Assembly: GCA_900544585.1 (NCBI GenBank)
Contig: UQVX01000001.1
Location: 248,001-312,000, forward strand
Direction: 5' to 3'
Length of the DNA stretch: 64,000 nt
From: an uncultured Mycoplasmataceae bacterium
GTDB taxonomy: Bacteria; Bacillota_I; Bacilli_A; Mycoplasmatales; Mycoplasmoidaceae
The position numbers and the translations under genes were made by a program. Under the pieces are notes generated by a model that saw only the letters and a list, made by a program, of their open reading frames with translations, was not told where the DNA came from and did no database searches. Positions 56,704-64,000 of the stretch are shown here, piece after piece. The number at the start of each line of letters is the position of its first letter. Position 1 is the first letter of the stretch.

Positions 56704-57540
56704 CTAATCAAAATGTGTTTTGCAAATTTTGCATTGACTAAAATCATTGAAAACTTGTGTTTCAAATCGATTTATATCTAATTGATTATTACTTAAGTAT
56801 CACTTATTTTTGTTACAAACTTGTAATATAAAATCATGATAATCACTAACACTGGTTAAACCATAATATTTTAATAATTCTTGGTAGTGATTTTTTTGAA
56901 AGTGATTGAAGCCAAACTCTAGTACTGGTTCAAGGGTAAGAATTTCTTTTCTTATACAATTTATTAATACTAATTTATAAGCAGTTGATATATCGCTAAT
57001 ATTTTTTACTAAAATACCAGGTGTATCAATCAAGCTCAATGTGTTATTGATTGTAACAGTGGATTGATTTCTTGTTACACCAGGCATATTTTTAACTATT
57101 AAAGTATTTTTAGCTTTTAAAAAATTAATAAGACTGGACTTGCCAATGTTTGGTAACCCTAACACTAGAATACAAAATTTAGGATTTATTAATCCTTTTT
57201 TCTGATAGTGATCAATTCTATTTTGCAACACTGAATTAATCTTATTGATAATTACATTGCGAAATTTATAATCTTTTATACTACCAACTATGATATCTTC
57301 AGGATATGATTTTAAGTCACAATAATCAGATTTTAAGCCAACTTTTAAAATGGGTTTGTTATTAATTACATTTAATAATTCTGAGTTATCTGAAGACACT
57401 AATGCCCGAGCATCTAGAACTTCAATAATTAAATCAGCATACTTGCTAGTTTTAACTATTTCATCAGTTCCCTTTTTCATGTGTCCAGGGAACCAATTAA
57501 TATTTAAACCTTCTTTGGTTTGTTGTTGATTATTTTTCAT
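56704..57540 (-). CDS. rbgA: Ribosome biogenesis GTPase RbgA (YlqF)
   Basis: 278 aa, circularly permuted GTPase for late 50S assembly. NINWFPGHMKKG opens the protein, as in RbgA. The G4 position reads VGLKSDYCD, departing from NKxD. G1 is LGLPNIGKSS and G3 is DTPG. The real end is TAG at 56704, after a TGA-Trp that gives a tail with CKICKTHFD. ATG at 57540 fits the ATGAAAAATAA overlap with the YitT gene. Confidence 0.92.
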
Positions 57541-58993
57541 AAGAAGATGTTGGTAATTCTCCATCAAATCCAAATGTTGAATAAATTGTAATTAAACCTT
57601 CAGTATCAATACTTCTTATTGTAGAAATTAGAGCTGGAATGTCAATATAGAAACAAATTGTTTCTAATGAATGATTAATATCTTGATTAGACAAGACATT
57701 ATCACGGTCTTTTGTTAAAAGTAATTTATAATTTCAATCTGATGCAGTCAATGCAATGGCAATTTCACTGGCGTGTGTTGAATAAATTTGCACTTTAATA
57801 ACTTTATTTCTTGGAAAATAGTAATTATAAATTACACCAGCTAAAATCGCACCAGCAATACTGGCCACTAAATTTGGTGAAAAAAACGCTTCTAAAATTG
57901 TTGTTTCATTCAGGATTATATTCTCGTTATTGACTGCTTTTAAAATCCAACACACAAATGAACCTAATGTAACACCAATGAATAAACTCACAATATTAAA
58001 AATTGTTAGCATATTACCAATCGATTTATTTCGTACTTTGGAGTAATAAAAACCAATAAAATCAGTTCCTCCCGTAGATGAACCTAAGATATATAAAGCA
58101 CTAAACATAAAACCACTAATTGCTGCATAAACAGTAGCATACACAAAAATCCCAAATACTAAACCTTCACCCATATTTCAAGGTAGCATTTGTACGCCTT
58201 CAATGAAGTTAGAGCTAACAACAATATTAGGATTCATATTTGTAAAGACAAAAATTCCTTGACCATTATTAATGAATCCTAACCCAAAACCAACTCCTTG
58301 GGAAACAGCAATATATATTGCAGATAAAATAGCAAATTGTTTCCCAATCTTAAAATAAGCAAAAATAACTAACGGAATATTAATTACAAAGTACAACCCT
58401 CAGAATAATGAGTTGTAAATCACGTTACTTAAATTAATATATGATTCACCAAGTTCTTCAATTTTAATTTTGGTAATCTTAGCAATTCCTTGAATAATAC
58501 CAGAAATCCCTGCTGTATAAACACCTGTGTATTGCACTAATAACCAAACAGAGACAGACACAATTGCACCTAGAACCAAGACAATTAGTAACTTCATTCA
58601 AAATTGATCAATTTTATACAAAAAACCTAATCTAATTGTTTTAGCTGCATATTTAACATTTTGAATATCCAAGGATTTGTTATGCAAACTACTTTTAGAT
58701 AAGTTTTCTAAATCATTAATTTTAATTAGTTGTTTTTCAATAGCAATATTTAAAGTTTCAATTTTACTAACATCAGGATTTTCTGATGCTTGCTCCTCAT
58801 CATATTGACGTTGAAAATCATCTAATTGCTTTTTTAATTGCACAATATAGGCATTATATTCATTGTCAATATGCTCAAAAGCATGGTCAGTTGATTTCTT
58901 ACCATGCTTATTACTATTTAATTGCTTTTGATAAAGAGCAAATTTATTACTAATGTTAAACCGTTTTTGCGGATGCTCGGATACTCTAATCAC
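57530..58993 (-). CDS. YitT-family membrane protein with N-terminal coiled coil
   Basis: 487 aa; most relatives have about 280. Residues 1-130 are a charged coiled-coil extension (LKKQLDDFQRQYDEEQ). Residues 132-390 hold about six membrane helices with the DUF161 pattern YTGVYTAGISGIIQG and STGGTDFIGFYYSKVRNKSIG. The C-terminal DUF2179 domain starts at ITIYSTHASE-like VQIYSTHASEIA. Function of the family is unknown; a transport role has been suggested. The start overlaps nothing, and the end overlaps rbgA. Confidence 0.85.
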
Positions 58994-59044
58994 GGTTAAT
59001 ACTTTTCTTTCAAAATAAAACTAAATATTAAATAATATCTTATC

Positions 59045-59416
59045 TTATTTCTTAATAATTTCTTTAATTCTTGCTGATTTTCCTGAACGTTGTCTCATGT
59101 AAGAAATGTATGCTCTTCTTACTTTACCATAACGTTTAATTTCAATTTTTTCTACTAATGGACTATTAATGTCGAATCCTAGTTCAACACCAACACCATT
59201 TGATTCTTTTCTCACAATGCAAGTTTCGCTTGCACCACTACCTTTTCTTCTTAAGACAATACCTTCAAATTTTTGAATTCTAGTTTTTTTACCTTCAATA
59301 ATTCTGTTATGAACAACGATTGTGTCCCCAGAATCAAAATTAGGAATATCTTTTTTAATTTGTGTGCTTTGTACATCACTTAAAATTTGACCTTTATTGA
59401 TTTTTGTTACAGACAT
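59045..59416 (-). CDS. rplS: 50S ribosomal protein L19
   Basis: 123 aa, normal length. FDSGDTIVVHNRIIEGKKTRIQ, FEGIVLRRKGSG and YISYMRQRSGKSARI cover the L19 family pattern (with a split at conserved Gly residues). It lies at the subunit interface. It follows trmD by 1 nt in the rpsP-trmD-rplS operon. Confidence 0.98.
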   Translation of the reverse strand: MSVTKINKGQILSDVQSTQIKKDIPNFDSGDTIVVHNRIIEGKKTRIQKFEGIVLRRKGSGASETCIVRKESNGVGVELGFDINSPLVEKIEIKRYGKVRRAYISYMRQRSGKSARIKEIIKK

Positions 59417-59417
59417 T

Positions 59418-60116
59418 TTAATTTTCTTCCTTTCTTAACTTAATATATTTAAGATACAAATCTTTGCGTTTTTGTTTTGTTAACTTTAATTGTTCTTTAT
59501 AACGATAATCAGCAATTAATTGGTGATTACCACTCAATAAAACATCTGGTACTAGATGCCCATCATAATCTTGTGGTTTAGTATAAACTGGATAATCTAG
59601 TAAATAATTTTCAAATGATTCATTAACTAAACTATCAGTGGAGATCACATTGGGAATTAATCTAATTAAGCTATCAGCAATTACCATGCTAGGAATTTCT
59701 CCACCTGATACAACAAAATCACCAATACTAATTTCACCATCTATATAGTTATGGATACGATAATCAAAACCTTCATAGTGGCCACAAATCAAAATCAAAT
59801 GATTAGTTTTAGATAGGATTTGTTTGGCAAGATTTTGATTATATGTAATCCCGCTTGGAGATAGTAAGTAAACTAAACAATTAGGAGTTCTAACTTCTTG
59901 TAAACAATCACAAATTGCTTGTAAACCAATAACCATTCCCGGACCACCACCAAACTGGTAATCATCAACTTTTTTATGTTTATCTTTAGATCAATCTCTA
60001 AAATTAATTATTTCTATATCAACATAGTGTTTTTCTAGAGCATTCTTAATAATAGAATATTGTTTCAATCACTCAAAACTATTAGGAAACAAAGTTAAAA
60101 AACTAATTTTAAACAC
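59418..60116 (-). CDS. trmD: tRNA (guanine-N1)-methyltransferase TrmD
   Basis: 232 aa. It methylates G37 to m1G. The trefoil-knot SAM site is seen in LILICGHYEGFDYRI and ISIGDFVVSGGE, with the dimer-interface motif DDYQFGGGPGMVIG. Translation begins at GTG 60116, only 2 nt after the rpsP stop, so rpsP translation should drive it. The rimM gene that often sits between rpsP and trmD is absent. Confidence 0.96.
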
Positions 60117-60118
60117 AA

Positions 60119-60397
60119 CTATTTCTTACTTTTTTTATTTGCTTCTTTTTCTTTAACAAATGAAGACCAAATACCTTGCTTTACTAAAAATGATTTAACA
60201 GTATCAGTTGGTTGGGCACCTTCATTTAATCATTTTTTAATTTTGTCGTCTTTTAATAATAATGAACCATTTAGTGGTTCATATTGTCCTAATAATTCAA
60301 TGTAAGCTCCATTAGCTTTTGCTTTTGAATCAACAGCGACAATTCGATAGTATGGGGTTTTATTACGACCCATACGTAATAATCTAATTTTTACCAT
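60119..60397 (-). CDS. rpsP: 30S ribosomal protein S16
   Basis: 92 aa. MVKIRLLRMGRNKTPYYRIV is the S16 N-terminus, followed by VKSFLVKQGIWSSF and a Lys-rich tail. It is a structural protein of the 30S 5' domain. It is the first gene of rpsP-trmD-rplS. Confidence 0.98.
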
Positions 60398-60431
60398 GCA
60401 TTACTCCTTGACAATAATATAGAAAATTATA

Positions 60432-60476
60432 ACAAAAAATAATCCCTGTTAAGTAATTTTGCTTAACAGAGATTAT
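60432..60476 (-). terminator. Terminator of the DUF885 lipoprotein gene
   Basis: Long stem ATAATCTCTGTTAAG / CTTAACAGGGATTAT (one mismatch), followed by TTTTTTG on the minus strand, 14 nt after the stop. Confidence 0.85.
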
Positions 60477-60489
60477 CATATACTTTTAA

Positions 60490-63363
60490 CTATTTATTTG
60501 CGTTTGCAGGTGGTGTCGTTGTTGGTGTTAAACCAAATTGTTTGGTTACAACATCGATCAGTACTTGTAAAGGAATTTCACCATTTCTAAGAATTAAATC
60601 AAACAAAGATTTAATATCATTTTTCCCATCAATTACAAAATCATAATTTGCATTTGATTTATTGGCTTCTTGAACTTTAGTTTTTAATTTTGTATATAAA
60701 TCATTAATGATTTGTTTGCCTAGCATATAGCCTGTCGCTTGGGATGGAATTGATAAATAACGAATTGATTCAGAACTAATATCACCTGCCCCTAGTCCAG
60801 AATTTTTCTTCATAAAATCTCTTTCGTCTTGAATTGAGGCACCATCTTGACCTAAATTACCATCGGTAACAGTTAATCCTTTAAAGTGCACAGCAGTATC
60901 TAATGCCATTCTCATGTTTCTTAATTGTGATTCATTCAAAAAACCATAATAAGCTAACATATTGGCTAACTTAGTTGCTGCAACTGCAATTTGTGCGTAG
61001 GTTGTATATACCGGATTGCCATTAGATGATGTAATACTGCTAACTAGTTGTCAATATGTGCCACCTTGATAATTTTTAATGAAAGCTATTTCCTCATCAG
61101 TTGGATTAGCTGGGTCTTTAATATTTAAAATTGTGCTAGTATTATGTGTTCAATCAGTTGGCACTATATTACCATCATATTTTGCACCTGAACCTCATGT
61201 ACCATAAGTGCCTAATTCAGCAGCAAATCATTCTGTGAAAACTGCTCAACCTTCATGATAAGCATCATTAACAAATGAATATCCTGGTGTTGCATCATCA
61301 TTTAATACTTTGCCATCACTTGTACCTGCCATATATTCTGTTCAATACTCTTGTTGTGTATGATGACCCATTGCCCCTTCATGAGTTGTTAATGAAGCAA
61401 CACTTCATTTTTGTAAACTATAGTATGGATCACAATTATATTGAAATTGCTTAGAACCTCTTGGCCCTTCCATACCAACACCAATGTCTTCACGAATATC
61501 AAAGTTATAAGGTGATAAAACATAATCAGCAATGCTATTAAAATTAGCGCCATATGATTTAGAAGTACTGTCTTTAAATTGTGTGTAACTCAGCAAAGAC
61601 AAAACTGCTCCTGCTAATGCTTTGTCACCAGAGACAGTAACATCTGAACCATTAATGCTTAATTTATTGCTTCATTTTTCTTCATAACCTTGAGTTTTGA
61701 TTATATTTTTATATTTTTCAATTTGAGGTGTACTTTGGATTCAATAATCACTAATGTCAGTGATTCTTTCCCGACCAAAAAAGAAATCTTCTTGGTTTAA
61801 TCAAACATTAAATTTAGCAAAAGTGTCTGGCTTAGTTGATGGTGAATCTAGACTATCAACTTTTGGTGTTTCACTAGATTTTAATATGTCATTAATTGCT
61901 TTTTGTTGTGGTTTTGTTGTAAAAGGATCATCTGTATACCAAATTGTTGGATTAAAACTTGACTCATCAGTTACTTTATAAATATCTTTAATTACATTAG
62001 AAGCAATTTTTTTCATCTTGGTTGTTCCAGATGACGTTAATGACATTCCTGTCTTATAAATTTCTTGGGCACTTGTGTTAACAGAATTATTGTTATATAA
62101 CATTTGTTGGTAAATTTCATTACCTGAATATGCTTTACCACTTAATGATGTAACACCATCCTTTGGAGTCATATATCCAAGCCCAATCCCTTTAGTTTTT
62201 AAATCCTTAGTTGAATAACCTAAACCATAGACTAAACTGTCATCTTTCAATGTCAATGTTTGTTCCACTTCTTTTGTTTCATCTACTGTTGGTGCCTCAG
62301 AATTTGGTGTGGGATTAGTTGTACCTAGGTTTTGTCTTGATAATTTTAAATCTGGAATATTAACAACTTTAGGTTTTTCTCCACTATTGGAATCAGTTGG
62401 GACCCCCCCATATGAACCTGCCGCTTTTCAATAATCGCCACAATAAAAACTCATAAAATCATCTAATGACATTGACAAAGCATTTAATTTGGAATCAATT
62501 TCATTGTTAGTAAGACCAATTTTCTTTGCTTGTTCATCATAGATTGCTTTAAATGTTTCTGTGAAATATTTGTTACTTGAACTTGTATTATTGCCAGTTG
62601 TAAATAATTCTGTAACATTAATTGAACTAGTTGTACTTGTTAATTTTGTATTAACAAGATCTTGATAAAAGAATTGAACTGTTTGTTTAATAAAACTCTT
62701 TTTAGTTAACTGTGATGGCATAATTTGTAATTTCATACCATCAGTTAAAAAACCTTTAATTGAATTAATAAAAGCAATGGCATCATCAATTTTGGTATTA
62801 ATATTTTTAATTAATGATTCATTTGGTTTACTTGTATCAGGGTCTCCAGTTTCTTCATTCAAATCATAAATATTAATGGCGTCCTTAATATTATTGGCAA
62901 TTGAATTAGCTCTTGATGATAGCATTCTAGAACCGCTAATTGGATCAGCACCCAAGTAGATTAAACCAGCTTCAATATTTTTGATTTTAATATCTCATTG
63001 AGTAATGTATGAATCTAGCCAAATCTGCTCATCTATTCCTAAACTAGAACCATTTGATGTTTTAAACTTTTCCAATTCAGCTTTTGCTAGCTTTGCATTA
63101 TCATAAAGTTTTTGCACTGATGCTTGTGTTGTAACATCGCCACTTTTTACTTCTTGTGCTGAAGTGGAAGAATATTTAGGAAAGCTATAAGTCTTAGCTA
63201 ATTGTTCGCTTTCATTTGATGAATATTGTTTATTAATTTTAACAATCTGATTAGTCTGGATTTCACTAGAACATGAACTTAACAATGTTGCTGTTGGAGC
63301 AATTACAAGTGCAGCACCAAAGAAACATGAAGTAAGTAAAATTTTGTTTAATTTAAATTTCAT
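60490..63363 (-). CDS. DUF885-family surface lipoprotein, probable metallopeptidase
   Basis: 957 aa, larger than ordinary DUF885 proteins (about 600). The lipoprotein signal ends TATLLSSC, with Cys31 as the lipid site, so the protein is anchored outside. Residues 130-480 are a Ser/Thr/Asn-rich mollicute-type region. The DUF885 domain follows, with HEGAMGHHTQ (from H661), YHEGWAVFTEWFAAELG and NMRMALDTAVH. The first two resemble the HExxH-like metal site of this family. The C-terminus is Thr/Pro-rich. Peptidase activity is inferred. Confidence 0.85.
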
Positions 63364-63428
63364 AAATTACACCTAAAACTATAAATTTAATACATTTAAA
63401 TTGTAACTCTATGAAATGAATTAATTTA

Positions 63429-64000
63429 TTAACCCATCATACCTTTACCAAATGGATTCTTGCCCATTTGTAGTTGCTTGCCCATATCAGCCATTCTAGT
63501 TTTGCCTTCTTCTCATTGTTTAAGAAGCTTATTTAGTTCATCCATTTTCACACCTGAACCTTTAACAACTCTTATTTTGCGATTAGGTTGTTTTTTAAAA
63601 AGTTTAGGGTTGCGGCGTTCTTTTTTTGTCATTGATGACAACAAAATTTTTCATTTGGTCATGTTTTCTTCAATTTTTTCTACTTTTTCATTACTCATAC
63701 TTTTTGAAAAACTAGTTGGAAGCATTTTCATCACACCACTTAATGAACCAATTTTGGTTAATTGTTCCATTTGTCTCATTAAGTCTTCTAGATCCATTTT
63801 GCCTGATAGCATTCTTTGTAGTGCATGTTTGGCTTGATTTTCATCAACTATATCTGCAGCTTTTTCGGCCAGTGACATAACGTCACCTAGTCCTAAAATT
63901 CTGTCAGCCATTCTTTCAGGATAAAAAACATCTAATGAACCAATTTTTTCACCTGTCCCAATAAATTTAATTGGAACATCCAAAATAGACACTAAAGATA
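63429..64000 (-). CDS. ffh: Signal recognition particle protein Ffh, C-terminal part
   Basis: The last 190 codons, running off the window. The end of the NG domain is seen (PIKFIGTGEKIGSLDVF, FYPERMADRILGLGD). The Met-rich M domain follows, with NEKVEKIEENMTKWKILL and RVVKGSGVKMDELNKLLKQ and a Gly/Met-rich tail ending NPFGKGMMG. The M domain binds 4.5S RNA and signal peptides. TGA encodes Trp in this part. Confidence 0.97.

Overview
The window is a low-G+C mollicute chromosome segment. Almost every long gene reads through in-frame TGA codons at conserved tryptophan positions (for example in obgE-nadE, pheS, dnaK, lon, topA and potC), so UGA is decoded as Trp. This excludes ordinary Firmicutes and points to Mycoplasma, Ureaplasma or Malacoplasma. 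A complete arginine deiminase pathway, a potABCD operon with an enlarged PotA, and no cell-wall genes fit that group. The species cannot be named from sequence alone.

Layout. 1-3403 (minus): a tightly overlapping operon obgE-nadE-small membrane protein-pheS-pheT. 3520-8303: accessory region with a PD-(D/E)XK nuclease-like gene, the 3' remnant of a type I restriction gene (hsdR), the 5' remnant of a DUF262 gene, an intact DUF262-DUF1524 (GmrSD-like) gene, and a Panacea (DUF4065) antitoxin-like gene next to an unrecognised 167-aa partner. 8467-8951: tRNA cluster Tyr-Gln-[defective tRNA]-Lys-Leu-Gly. 9013-18702: stress and translation genes (greA, grpE, dnaJ, ferritin, YigZ, infA, DUF402, tig, lon). 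18764-22253: HNH remnant, tRNA-His, folate-type ECF S component, membrane protein, holA. 22331-29626: arginine catabolism (arcA-arcB-arcC, then two related APC permeases). 29798-30580: nine-tRNA cluster. 30737-39589: dnaK, tRNA-modification genes (mnmA, miaB, trmR-like, miaA), hemW, cmk. 39647-44965: ferredoxin, ECF transporter core (ecfA1-ecfA2-ecfT), truA, ferredoxin-NADP reductase-like flavoprotein. 45064-48305: two unrecognised proteins and a HAD phosphatase. 48364-53127: polyamine importer potABCD. 53105-63363: coaD, trxA, topA, dprA-like, rbgA, YitT-family protein, rplS-trmD-rpsP and a very large DUF885 lipoprotein. 63429-64000: 3' part of ffh.

How the genes work together. Three CIRCE operators (upstream of dnaJ, lon and dnaK) define an HrcA-type heat-shock regulon. 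ArcA, ArcB and ArcC convert arginine to ornithine, CO2, ammonia and ATP, and the adjacent permeases probably exchange arginine for ornithine. Ferritin, a 2[4Fe-4S] ferredoxin, a reductase without a CxxC motif, MiaB and HemW form an unusual concentration of iron or Fe-S genes for a mollicute. ECF modules probably import folate-type and other vitamins. The accessory block at 3.5-8.3 kb is the most likely place for a poorly described defence or toxin-antitoxin system.
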